Shown: piece after piece, positions 24,901 to 37,516 of the stretch
Position numbering within the stretch: the stretch's first letter is position 1
Layout of the letters: each line of letters begins with the position of its first letter
Origin: Brugia malayi
Lineage: Eukaryota; Nematoda; Chromadorea; Rhabditida; Onchocercidae
Assembly: GCF_000002995.4 (NCBI RefSeq)
Contig: NW_025062478.1
Coordinates: 5,990,001-6,054,000 of the forward strand
Length of the DNA: 64,000 nucleotides
Reading direction: 5' to 3'
The notes under the pieces: generated by a model
What the model saw: only the letters and a program-made list of their open reading frames with translations
Told to the model about the DNA's origin: nothing
Database searches by the model: none
Position numbers and translations under genes: made by a program

Positions 24901-27900
24901 ACTAAAAAAGGATCTGAAGAATTTTAGCTTTTTATGCAATATATCAAACAATTATCCAATACTTGAAAATATATGTCAAGGAAAAATGCGCACGATACTG
25001 GAATTCAAAAGCAGAAATAAATAACGTATTATTATATATATAGTCATCAATATTATATTATTATATATATAGTCATTTCGATTAATGCAGCTGTGGTAGA
25101 TTGTTTAGAGAAATAAGGAATGGAAGGCAACTGACTTGTGAATGATGTGAAATAAGTAACTGAGACAGGCAGCTATGCATGTCAGCAGACTTTAAGTTAT
25201 AGAGGGCACATATTTCAATATCCCTCAGAAGCATCCCAGTGAATGCAAGCGACCGCAAGGAACGATCCTTCATTTGACAAACCAGTGATTTAAAATGCCT
25301 ACACGTAATGAATATTTGTGATGCATTCCTGAAAAAGCGTTTTCATTCAAGACTAATCACTGTATTTTCATTTACTTAAACGCGCTTTTTATATAAATCA
25401 TCTCTTGTAACATTATTCCTTTTTACAATAATTCTAACACCAGCTGAATAATATCTTAACAAAACACGACCATTACACTGGTGATTTTCATCAATCAACA
25501 TGTTTTCAAACATGCAATTCATTTAAGTATTCATTTATTTAAAACTGCTTGGACAAAATACCGAAAGTAATGATTAAGAACAACAATTCTGACCGTCGCA
25601 GCGACAAATCGTCATATTCTTGCAAACCATCAGTACAAGCATTCTCAAAATTACTTCTGCATTCATCCATCAGATCTTCTTTTTCTGGCAAATAGTCATT
25701 GACCATTTTGCGCATTAAATCACCCGCAATTATACTATAAAGATAACATGAGAAATTTTTAAGAAAAAGCAAAACTGTAGTAAATATTCATCAGAAAAAC
25801 TTGATAAACTTACAGCTTAAGATTGATTATTCATGACAACATAGTGAATCAAACATCGATATTTTGAAAGAAATGAAATCAGGAAAAATGCTTATTTATG
25901 CCTATCTAGACGATGTAACCAATAACTACAGCAAAAACCTACATTAGAATTGCTAAAAAAGAAAGCACAATAAAAACAAAATCTTTTACAAAAGAAAGAA
26001 CAAGAATTTACAAACCAAAATCGATGCACTGTTTCACTTTCACCAGAAATTACGTTTACAGCAAAACGTCTCGCCACCGACCACTGTGACGTCAGATTCT
26101 GAATAACTCGTTCAGTCCATTCGACGCTCATTCCCTCAGTAGTGACTTCTCCATGTACCCAGTCACGAATGCATGTAAGGTAGCTCTACAAAAATTATGC
26201 TACAAAATATATACACCTAAAAAAATTAAACCTAATGATTGAAAAATATTAAAATTTCATTCATCAAATTGATAAATTCAAACATTTTTGCCATTTTTTT
26301 AAAAAATTTGAAAGCATACCTTAAAAACCTCGGCCAATTCATCCTCAAACGGTACCAGGAAACCAAACAGCACTTTGTTATCAACACCAGCCAACTGTAC
26401 CAATGATACAAATCGATGCTTCACAGCAATTGCAGCCTCAATACAATCGTGGCAGTCCTCCATTACCTAGAAACTATCCTACTGCTAGAGACTATGTATA
26501 TATCGAGCTTAAATAGGTGCTACTGCAAAACGATAGGTAGTAGCTATCAGTAAAGATCTATTCAGGAAAAGAGATCGCCCTATGAGTGATATATCCGTAA
26601 TAATTAACAGTAATAAGTAATAATAATATATTTTTTAATATATTGTCTTCTTGAAAAATTGGGAAACCGGACTGTTATTAATTTAATCCATGGAAAGAAC
26701 ATCTATGAAGTCTATAATAAGTTAAATATAAGGTTTAAATAAGCACAAAGCATCTGGATCTGCTGTATAGATGACCAAATACCATTCTTCCAGTAAAAAC
26801 AACTTTAGTTGCATATTAACTGATGGTACCGTTTGTAGAGTTAACAAGTCAGATGGAAGTTGTGCAGATCTACGCATTTTTAACCACTCGTGAACTAGAT
26901 CAAGCGGTACTCGCACTAAAAACAAGAACAGATCCTGGAATGATGGCAATTTCATCATTAAAAATTCTTGATGACTTGTCAAACTCTGTGGTAAATCTCG
27001 TTTCTGCTTCTGCGATACCTAAAAAGAATCAATCAATGAATCAAGAATCAATGAAAAAAAAAAAATTATACCAGATCTTGATCTACAGATTTACACACAC
27101 TACAATCACTTCGATCTCTAATAAAGTCATGCCATAAGATAACATAATACATATCAATCTAACGGTAAAGCAATGTTTTAAAATTGAGCAAGAATTCTTT
27201 TCCAGAGATATTACAGACGAAGTCTGGAAAATTTCTATGCTTGAAACAATTAAAGGTTTAAGAAAATATGTCTAAGTAATATTTGTTATTAAATATTCAT
27301 CATTTCCTAATCATTGCAATCTAAAAACATACATCATCAAATTTTAAACAATCATTGACGTAATACTGAGGAACTGACACCTGCAAAATTACAAAATTAA
27401 AGAGTTTTATTCACAAATAAAATCATGCAAAACATAAAGCAAATAGTATACCATAGTATAATGCATCAACCGCTGCCTGTTCCCACTTTCCACTACTTCT
27501 GCATAAGTAATTGGTGATTTCTCCAACATTGCAATAGTCTTTTTTATGGTTGTAAAGCAAACGCTATCCAAGCGCTGCAATATCTTTCGCATACCTTTAC
27601 GTCGTAAACTACGTGCTACAAACATATAGAAATTAGGAAATTGGTAATAATAAGAAATATGCTTTCATTTATGATTTTTTTATAAAAATTTAATTTATGG
27701 TGTAAAAATCTCTTTCAACTTACAGACGAAAGCGGTATAAATATTGTACGGTTGTTCACGTAATACAGGAAAGTCTACTGATGTAATCACATTTGAATGA
27801 GGTTTTAATAATAGATTTTGTGGACTTGAAGCGTCATCCGGTTCATTTAACTTAAATGATATTAAAATTTGAAATGAACAAATTTTGTGTTGTATACTAG

Positions 27901-30893
27901 GTAAAAATAAGATTTTCGAAATGTTAAAATTTAAATTAGTTTTTTAACAAATTTTTCAAAAAAGATGAGACAATTCGGAAATTTTTGTTGGCTTATTTCA
28001 ACAAAATAGTGTGCAGTGATGCATCACATCCACCAATTATGCAGTAATCATGAATATATATATCAAAGTTTTTCAATATGTGACAAAAATAACTTTACTT
28101 CATAAAAGAAAAACAGACATTTTGTGGTGATGAGGGGAATTCATTTGCATCAATAGGACTATCTAATGATGGCCACGAAAGTCCTGCAATCAAGTAATCG
28201 TTGATAGCGCTATCTTTTGGTGCAACATTCGGAGAAAGTGAAATACGACCATTGGAATTACGATCTTTGTACATACCCAGGATCACACCAACCTATAATT
28301 ACTTATCTCATAAATTTAGAAGAATTAATTACTGCTTTTATCATTATCAGATATCACAAACGAATGGTTTAAGGTTAACATCAAAACCTTTATGTGCAGC
28401 TCTGTCCGCTACGCATTACCCATTGCGCCCTTCGCTTCCTAATCACTCATCACTTGGAAACAAACCTCTCTTATCCTGGCATACAAATCAATCGTGATAT
28501 TATACCAGGCGTAAAGAATTTGAATTCGAGTTTTGACCAATTCATCCATATTTGTTGATCGCTCCATGCTATGCATATTAGGATATAGTGCCACAAAATT
28601 TTCATAACGTTCCAACATATCCTTGACTGTATTCAATTCCTCCTTAAGTGATCTTTGACTTTGACTTAAGATCTCTGTAGACGGTGATAAACATGTCACC
28701 TCATTTCTATCGTTCAAATGGAAATTTCGAATTTCTTCCAAGACCACTTTTTGTTTTTCACGTTCAGCTATCAGATACTTATCATGTTCACGAGTTGATT
28801 TAATTTGATCACTTGGTGATTTCATTTGCCTAAAAGCAAAGGTTGATGACATAGTTCATTAAAAAGGCACAACTTAAAAAACTTTGTCACTTGTATCCAA
28901 AACGAATAAACTTTAACCTCCCGGCAACTACCACTTGCAACTGTAACCATAACACATCACTCCACTTGAAGCGTTCGTTTCTGCGATTAATCAGAAGTAC
29001 CTCAAAACAAATTTATAGCCATGAATTAATTTTCCCAACTCTCAAGATTTCAAGACACTCTACATTAATAATTCAAATCAATTTAATATAAATTGTGCTT
29101 AAAAGTCTATTACCGACTTTAATCGAAATCAATTTTAAAGATTTAATAATTCTTTAAATTCTCAGTGCGCATTAAAGAAAATATATATTGCCGTAAAATA
29201 AACGTTAGAAAAAGGTTAATCAGTTTATCTAAGCATTTAATGAGTATAAATACAGATAAAAAAGCACCTGTTGCGACAATTTTCGCACACTTCCGAGTGC
29301 TGTCTTCTCACACAACCGATTTAATTTGGCCATAACACTGACGCGGAGTAAGCGGTACAAACTGCAATGATACTGATCTCGGTCACTAGCTGATCTGCCT
29401 AATTCACAACGCATCATAGCAGTGGATATGGATGCTGACGGCTGCATTACAGTGTCAGCCAATGGTTGATTTGGCTCCGGTAACAGGCATCGATAAACTT
29501 CATCATACTACAAAACAATTTCTTTCAGTACAACGATCAAGATTTATGACAGCATGCCATATTAATTTTTAAAAAGGCAGTATCAGTACGGTCGTAATTT
29601 TTAAAGCCTTGAAGGTAGTCGAACATATACCAATTTCATATAATATACTGCTTTCCGATATTCATATTTCTCAGCATAATTTATTAATTTTAGTCTCTAA
29701 AATCAACATTCACTTTTGGATTAACAAGAGCAGGGAAAAAATTATTTTTTTTTTCTAAATTATGACATTTTAATATCCATTTACGAATTCAGGAATAATT
29801 ATGGAAGTAAATTATTTCCTCATGGTAATCGGATGGCAATAGAGCAAAACAATAATTATGATAAAATGTGCTTCTTAAATCTTGAATAAAGACTACAACA
29901 ACAGCGCACGCTGGTCAGAGCTGACAATTCAACTAGATAATGAAAATGAATGGAATGTTGATACACTATTTCTCAAGAAGTCAATGTAGCTGAAATCCTA
30001 GAAATAACTTAAATCCCTAATTATTATTCTTAAAAAGCGGAATAACAAATAATAAACTAAAACAAATCATTTGATCAATGATGGTATTACAATGGAAGTT
30101 GAATGCTTACCACAGTATAGTTTTCATGGCGTGGAAATCGTTCCACTTGTCCACGAACTGATGAATTTCGCATTCTCACACGATCTTGAATGTTCTCATT
30201 ATAATACTTTCCACCTGAAAAGAGTACAGCTTTCATTAAAATCAAAGATTTGCAACAAGAAATAAAACTAAAATTAAGCAGTGCTCAGGCTTGTGCGATA
30301 TAAACTACATTGTTAAAACGAACAATTTTTCGCCTTATTTAAACTGTAACGTCCACCGTATCCCTTTGCATTTATTGGCCGTTCATGTTTTGATGACTGA
30401 TTCTCATAGTTTGCTTCAGGCCTGGAAAATGAAAACCAAAAGCGTTTTCAGGGCTGAATCGTTAAGATTATAGAACTACAGAATTCGTCAGTCTACTTAA
30501 CCGGAATATCCTGAAACGAGATGGATATTGTTAAAATCAGCTAAATTTGATTTGATAACATCTGAACATATGGATAACAAACATGTGAACAACAGGGTTT
30601 TCAGAAGTTTCTCGGACACTCGTTAGTTAAAAAATAAGCTCGATGAAGTGACATAATTCTTACAAGAACATTTTTAACTGCAAGAAACCTATAATCCATT
30701 TATAACTTCATTAGGACCTTCTAAACTACATTAAGCATATCGACTGCGAAAATGACGAAGGGTACACAACAGTGTTACTGAAAGAAGAAAAAAAAAAACT
30801 GAAAGATAAAAGAAAAATGAAAAAATAGTGTTACCTGCATTCTTTAACGAATACAGTAGCATTAAACTGCGGCAAACTGCTACTTCGTTTCAT
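20970..30893 (-). CDS. mtk-1: MAP3K4/MTK-1-like MAP kinase kinase kinase, complete
   Basis: Twenty-eight exons join without a phase break: 30893-30835, 30421-30351, 30214-30111, 29507-29254, 28980-28918, 28829-28466, 28292-28119, 27850-27724, 27615-27452, 27380-27333, 27018-26776, 26466-26320, 26185-26016, 25734-25594, 25298-25136, 24833-24682, 24591-24465, 24136-23972, 23867-23712, 23652-23437, 23205-23148, 23016-22856, 22774-22657, 22461-22277, 22199-22037, 21905-21652, 21409-21218, 20999-20970. The sum is 4269 nt, 1422 aa (human MAP3K4 is about 1600). The long helical N-terminal part is followed by a kinase domain from about residue 1140: glycine loop GCGKFGTVY, lysine in MAMKQI, hinge [13 protein letters not shown], catalytic [20 protein letters not shown] and [25 protein letters not shown] and GRAADIWS are MAP3K4 hallmarks. 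Known role: stress MAP3K upstream of p38/JNK. A 9-nt exon (30510-30502) may be included. The last exon encodes only VCESCDSRS. Confidence 0.92.
21017..21038. repeat. A22 tract in mtk-1 intron
   Basis: Homopolymer of about 22 A on the plus strand (poly-T in the mtk-1 sense strand), just upstream of the last exon's acceptor. Confidence 0.9.
21919..21955. repeat. A37 tract in mtk-1 intron
   Basis: Homopolymer of 37 A (T37 in the sense strand), 11 bases 5' of the acceptor of the kinase activation-loop exon in transcript order. It acts as or sits beside the polypyrimidine tract. The length is likely unstable and may be misassembled. Confidence 0.9.
25028..25076. repeat. 20-bp direct repeat in mtk-1 intron
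   Basis: ATTATTATATATATAGTCAT occurs at 25028-25047 and again at 25057-25076, identical, with a 9-bp spacer; a small tandem duplication. Confidence 0.85.
30502..30510 (-). other. mtk-1: Candidate 9-nt micro-exon of mtk-1
   Basis: GATATTCCG is flanked by a strong acceptor (CGTTTCAG) and a GTTAAG donor. Exons on both sides meet in phase 2, and the 9 nt fits the same phase, so inclusion would add three residues (R-I-F) without a frameshift. Skipping also gives an intact frame, so an optional micro-exon is plausible. Confidence 0.45.
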
Positions 30894-31013
30894 ATGGCTA
30901 TCACATAATTCATTTCATATGGCTGTCACATAAGCATTTGAATCCCCATCTTGTATTTTCGGAAAAATTTTTCAATTTACAAATTATCTTTAACGAATAC
31001 AGCAGCATTAAAC
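30840..31013. repeat. Local duplications at the mtk-1 first exon
   Basis: TCTTTAACGAATACAG(T/C)AGCATTAAAC occurs at 30841-30867, inside the first coding exon, and again at 30987-31013 upstream of it. Between them TTTCATATGGCT(A/G)TCACATAA is repeated at 30888-30908 and 30913-30933. The first copy of the second repeat contains the start codon (as CAT). The upstream copies are non-coding. Confidence 0.85.
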
Positions 31014-34000
31014 CAATTTACGGGTATAAACATGACGAAGAAAAAGACAAACTGAAATTACTTTCATCTCGACATACGCCCGTTTTGATTAAACAACAGA
31101 TGAAGTGTATTTCAGATTGAATCACCCACCATGTTTATCCATTTAACATAGTTGTTTCTGGTTGGAACCAACTATTTTTAACGTTTCAAAGATACCGCAT
31201 AGAAAATGCCACGAACACAAAATTCTTAAAATGAAAACATCTTGTGAGTAGCTACGAGAACTGCTATATCACGTGGTCCTTAGTGAGAAACATAAACAGG
31301 AAACACGTGTTATGACATGTGTTTATCGAGATATCTCAGTATACAAGAGACCGAACAAAGGTGAAAAAGTAAAACACGTAGACACCTCTGAGACAAAGGT
31401 GTGGGAAAATTAGAGCAAGAAAGGCGGCTATACATATATGCTTGGAAAAGAGTATGGATTTGGTAGAGGGAAGGAGAAGAAAACATCTAGGAAATAACCT
31501 ACAAATGCCTTGTCTATTGAATTACGGTAAAAATGTTCTAATGGGGACTGCAGTTGACCCTCGAGGATAGGAATACGAATGAGGCTTTCCGGCTTTCCGG
31601 AGTGGAACAAACGCTACCGAGATGCTAATAAAAGTTTGCTGGGACGTGGAACACAACTTAGGGAAATGTAAACAATGACTTATAGGGGCGGAAATGAATT
31701 TGTAAACTAAGTTAATTTGATTTAATTTAAACTGATAAAGCAGCACTGTCGTTGAAGAATGGATGTTTTGTCAGAAGTGCATGCTTTCTATATCTGAGAA
31801 TTTCACCGGTATTAATTGTTATACTTACCAAAGTTGCCAATTAAATTTCTGGTGAGTCAGTTAGTCTTTAACTAGATTTAATTAAGTGGGTCAAATTAAT
31901 TCAGATTGAATTTATTTTTCTTCGCCTTTTTCGTATTTTCTTGTGGGTATTTTCATGTCTTTGAATGGAGGAAGAATAATTGGACCAATCTTTTTCTTTT
32001 TAACTTAGAGCTTGCTTTAAAACACAGAAAGAAACTATCTTGTTAATAAACGGTTTCTGAAAAGTTTTTCTGATCTTTCGAAACTTTGCAGCGCTCAAAA
32101 CTCCTTAAACAATGCATATTACTTGAATTTCCGAGATGAATCAGTTAATTAAGGTATAGATGTGTAATCATCATGGACGAGAAATTAAGATTAAAATAGT
32201 GTTTAAATCTTTTAAAGTGTAACTGCACACTTCTATTAACTGGATTTTGAAGTATTCATTGGTAGTTTTGATTTCTCTTGATTCGTAGTTCTGCCTTCTA
32301 AATTCTTGGTTATTTTGAATGAATTGATTTTAAGTGTATCTCAGTGATAATACCATCAATATCTCAGCTCCTCGATAATATCATGAATGATATGATTAGG
32401 GATTATAGTCCATGCCGGTCATGGAAATTTTTAATTATTTTGGCAAAAAGTTGGAGAAACATTGCTGGTCTGAAATATGCAAATAACACAAATGTTTTCA
32501 TGTAAATTTCACTTTCATGAAAATTCTTGACCTATGATCTTTCATAAATATACATTGATTCAGGGAGCATTTCGATGTCAGACGCTAAAAGATGAATTTC
32601 ATTGTATTTTCAAATTTTTAAGAAGCTCTAGTCTCAAGTGTGCATACTCATTGATAAGAATTCTTACTTCTCTATTTGTATTTCAATAAACATATCTTAA
32701 TTTCTCCTTTCAGTTAATTGTTAATGCATCAACGATAATAATCATAAAAAAAAATTGAAAGCAAATGATTTACATCGATGCAGAAATTTTTGACTGGATC
32801 TGCTAGTTGTTTCCATTGTTGTTACTATCACATTGTTTAATCAGTTAACATTGTCAAATGATTAGTAGCAAGGACAGTTATTTAACATCAATAAAATACG
32901 ATAAATTCTAATCGTTCGTAAGACTACAAAACTGTTATTTATTTCACAATTTCACTTTTGAATTTAATCAAACTTAGTAGCCCATGCAATGCATCACTTT
33001 ATTTCATATTAAAATATATTCCATTTGATATTTGACATTTGAAATATGTTAAGTAATAACCTCTTCACATCAATTACTAACCAATGATCACATAAATTTG
33101 ACTTTATGCGGAATATTTCGAATATCTATAAAACAATAGCAGAACTTAGGTACATAAACAAATTTGTAATGCATCGGTTAAAATTTGTTTGCCCACTTTT
33201 TCCAAAAACTATTGCGGTAACACGTATTCGTCCTACATGTAGTATGTAGTTTGCCTTTTCAAATTCTTCCGATGCTTTGACGGAAGCCTGAATGATCACT
33301 GTTATAAAGAAATGCTAGTACAAAAGGAAAATTCGAAATTTCTTCGGCTCATAGTGTCAGAATATCAGAAATGTTAAATGTGAATTATAAATTTTTTAAA
33401 AAAAGTTAAGAAAATGATGCAGCCAGAGATAAACTTCTGTCCAGTATGATATACTTCGTGGCACATCATTACTCTCAAAACTATTAATAATCGAAGAATT
33501 CAGAGCAGTGATCATATCATTGGAATATTTTTGTTAGCAAGTGAAAGAAATGCAATTATTATCACATCATTTTGTGCTTAGCAGTTGAATTGACATAACA
33601 TCTGGTAATTGGAATATTTCTATGACATTATTGCACATATTTTTATGAACATGAATATAAAGTAATCTCTCGGCTAAATAAATGCAGTTGGAATGAAATC
33701 TCTCGAACTCTCAACATACTGTGACAAAATCTAATCATAGCAGCTATGATGTAACTAATTTGATTATCTGTCCTTGCAACTGCCACTCTTACTAACAACT
33801 GTCGAATAGTCTTTCATTGGATTAGGAAAAAAGTCTAGTAGTATAAATCATAACAGACTTGTTTAAATATTTAGTGTGACGTTTTGTGTCGCAGTGCGAT
33901 ATTGCTTGTCGCACGTGTTCAAGTGCTACTTTCCAGAAAGAATCATTGTGCTAAACTGTTTAGCCGTTTAGATCGTTTTATATATAATATTTATATGGGA

Positions 34001-34996
34001 AAAATTGTCTGCTAACCATTTATCTAATCACTTTAAGTCTTCTCACTTAATATCACAAAAGTCCGTGGTCCTAACCTCAAATTTCACTCAAATAAACGGA
34101 ATTTGATACCAACAAGATCGTTAACTTTTTTGTTTGCGATTCATTTTAATCAAAAATTGTTCATCGATGAATTGTTGCAACCGAACTGCACAAATTAAAG
34201 GATATCTAAAGATATTATATAACACCGTTGTCCGTAAACATCATGAATTCCTCATGAGATATTATAGAAATTTCTAAAGATCAACTAAGTAAATAACAGC
34301 CGGAGTAATCGATAATAAATGACTTGTTAAATAAGAAATCATATTGTCATAATTCATGTCACTGTGGAATTTTAGTGGAATCAAGAAAAAATAAATTCAC
34401 CACCTTTTTATTTTATTAATATAGCTATCTCCCATCAAGATAGCAAGTATAACAGTCGTTAAATACTTGATCAAACCTTAAATATTAATCATTCTATTAG
34501 ATTAAATGATTGCAGTTGCTTCCATCAAAGGAAATATCGCTTTTTCTAAAAATATTTTCTAAAAATAAAATTATTTAGAAAGTAGCCATACTTATGTGGT
34601 TATTTCATGTAAATAGAAATTTATATCCATAAATATGTAAATATTAATTAAGAAAAAGAAATTAAAAAAAAGTGTTTGAAATATATTCGTTTACTCCAAT
34701 ATCTTTCAATTTCATTATCTCTTAATCAACTTTCCTCCTCACATAATTTCTTTTCTTCGCTTTTTTAACGCAACCGCATGTCTCTTTTTCAAATAAAAAA
34801 AAGACGTAATTGAAAACATCACTGCATTTTTGTCAATATCATATTGAAGTATGTCTTACGACTCCATTCATTCATTTCTTTTAGAACAGTAATAGTGGCA
34901 TGTTATCATTATCGGAACTGTGCATCAAAACTTATCCTTAGAAAATCGTTTTAATTTCTAAACTTTTATAGATAATCACAAGCTTGAGTGAAGACT
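31014..34996. other. Intergenic, nothing recognised
   Basis: About 4 kb between the divergently transcribed mtk-1 and neuropeptide genes. 31130-31700 is somewhat less AT-rich, with two short overlapping minus-strand frames that lack splice-linked partners. The rest is AT-rich with no coding signal, tRNA or repeat that I can support. It must include both upstream regulatory regions. Confidence 0.5.
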
Positions 34997-35698
34997 ATGG
35001 TAGATGTATCTTATACATTGGTGCTATTATTAGCAACATTTATAAAATTTGCTCAAGGGCTACCAATTTTTCATGAAACGAACTATGAACCGTTTGCTAA
35101 TTACTTGAATTCGCTTGATTTTGATCAGCCAAAATTATCAATGGTTGGTTTTTTTCTAAAAATTTTATTTTTGTTATGTGGATTATAAAATAAAATTCTG
35201 GATATTATATTACATTTTTATCAATTAACTTTGTGAAGTATACCTTCTGTTTCGATTTCCGTTATCAAATTTAATTTTAAAATATCTTCAATTTGTTTAT
35301 CATTTATTTTGATTTTATTGACATTTTATAATAGCGGTAGTTAACGTATGCAGAAGGAATTCAGAGGTACAATACAAATAAGATTTTGATAAAATAACCC
35401 TTTATGAATCCTATTAGTCGCTAAAATTTGTTCTTAAAAATAGTCGGAAAGTTTTTTTGCTCGATATTTTCGAAATACCGACAGCTGCTATCATATTATA
35501 ATTAGCAATAATAAACAAAACTTTCTTTTATCTGTGTTCACAAATTTTATTAGACGAAATACAAAAAATATTTTTAAATTTCCTTATTTATTTAAATTTC
35601 ATTTTCAGTATGAACCATTACCACTACCTATCTTGGATGTGATGGTAAAAAAAAATATTGCAATAGGACGCGCTGATGGCTTCAGGCCTGGCAAGTGA
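34997..35698 (+). CDS. nlp-46: NLP-46-type neuropeptide precursor
   Basis: Two exons, phase 0: 34997-35143 and 35609-35698 (stop TGA 35696-35698), 78 aa. A signal peptide is evident: hydrophobic YTLVLLLATFIKFAQG, with cleavage likely after Gly21. A spacer follows, then a dibasic site KK and the C-terminal peptide NIAIGRADGFRPGK, where Gly is the amide donor and the final Lys is trimmed. From family knowledge the C. elegans NLP-46 peptide has the same NIAIGR-DG-RPG pattern, so this is very probably its orthologue, with Ala and Phe replacing two residues. Secreted from neurons; receptor unknown to me. A GTG at 34988 is in frame but the ATG at 34997 is the natural start. Only one mature peptide copy is encoded. 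The acceptor TTTTCATTTTCAG is strong. Confidence 0.88.
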
Positions 35699-37516
35699 TT
35701 TGGAAGTCTTCAAGCGGTAAAACAAATTGTGAAAGCAAGCTGAAATGTTTGCATTCCAAAAAAGGTCAATAAATCAAATGTAATTTACTTTTTCACTGAA
35801 AATTATTAATAAACTCCATAAAATCTTCATGGAATTTCTGTCATTTGCGAAGAATCTACAAATAAAGCAGGAGAAAGAATCAGATCGGAATAGATTTCAA
35901 CAACGACAACTATTTCTTTTGTCTCTTTTTATTCCGAAAGAAAATTGAAATGCTTTTCCCTGGATATTCTGGAATATTACATTAACTCTCAGCAATGGCT
36001 CCGACAAAATTTTGTTAGAATTATATTCTTCTCATCTTTTCTTCGGACTCGCTGTAAAGCAACTCTAATTTTCGTCATTCTTGAATGTTTCCACACTTTT
36101 TCTCGTGTTTTGAAAAAGAGTTAATCTGCAAAAAATTTATAAAATTCTTTTTTTGAATAGACCGGAAAAGTACTGAAACAAATTTTATGAGAATTCAGAT
36201 ATAACCAGTGATTCAGATATAAATACTGCACAAAAGAATTACAGAATTTATTCCATAAAATCTGAAAGCACTGGAGAATAAAATAATAGAAATCTTAAAA
36301 TCAGGTATTTGTAGCAATGTGATAAGTTAAAGTAGAAATCAAATATATGGGTTAATAAATAAATTTAAAAGAGAAACATACTTGCGTAATTCGTTAAGAA
36401 ATGAATAAATTTTAATTTTTTTCAACAGCTTTCAATACCAACATTCAAGTGCGTAATACTTACAAGTATACATGTCGTGAAAATAGTTGAACTGTGGAGA
36501 ATAATTCATTTTAATTGATCAAAATTATAAATTTAGTTTATCTTGATTAATTGTTAATAATTTTTTCAGTGCTTTTTATTAGTAAATAAGCACTAACTCA
36601 ACAACAGCCATTTGTTGAAAATTTATTAAAATAATGATCCCAAAACTCTCAGCAGAAAAGAGACTTTGTGAAATAGAAAAATAAGTATATCTATAACATT
36701 AGCAATGGTTAAAAGTCTGTAAATATAACAAAGTCAGGTTCCTAAAAGTTAAGTTTAAAAAAGAAAAATCTAACAAAGATTTAAAAGCAGGTTCCTGAAA
36801 CTGCAGCACTTTTAATCGAACTTTTTTTACTTCCAAAATTTCATAACAATAACTTAGATTATTTAATTTCTTCATCATTTTAATTTTTCATATACCAATG
36901 AAGATATTTGTTGAGTTGTATTCATTTTCTTCTCAACTTTATCAATGAAAACACTTCAGTCGTATAATTGATAAGGGAAGACTTAAAATTGCATCGATAG
37001 TAATTTTGAATTTGAGTATTAATGCATAGCAAATTATATCATCCTGCTTATCAAACCATTAATACGGTTTTATCAAAATTTTTCGATCTATACCTTTCGA
37101 GATTTATTTGTTAGGAAAACTTTCTAATAAGTAAAAAAAAAGATTAATTATCTGTTTCTGACGTATGCGCCATAGGAAATTGAAGAAAGTAATATTGCGC
37201 ATATATCAATATTTTCAAAAATTTTACTTATAATGAAAAGTAGGATAGTTTAGCAGTATTTGAGCTTATTGGAATTAGCTTAGCGCAATAGGCGTATTGT
37301 AGTTAGAAAAAAATCATATTTATTTGGCTTCGATTAAACGATTCGATTCAATGTTAAACGATTGAACTGTCTTTTGCAAACATTTTACTTGTTATTGTGA
37401 AACAAATACTCTTTTTCAGTGAACACTTGCTATCTGCAAGCAATTAACTAAAAATAATTTAAACACACGATTTTTTTTTCAGAACTGAAATGAACATGAA
37501 CTGAAATTTAGATCGA
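35699..37516. other. Intergenic, nothing recognised
   Basis: AT-rich 1.8 kb between the neuropeptide gene and the PP1 stop (convergent genes). No open frame, RNA gene or repeat that I can support. Confidence 0.5.

Noticed and set aside
26823..27137. 104-codon plus frame
   Set aside because: Antisense to an mtk-1 exon (27018-26776).
31428..31746. Two overlapping minus frames in the mtk-1 upstream region
   Set aside because: No start context, splice partners or known motifs; probably chance in a slightly GC-richer patch.
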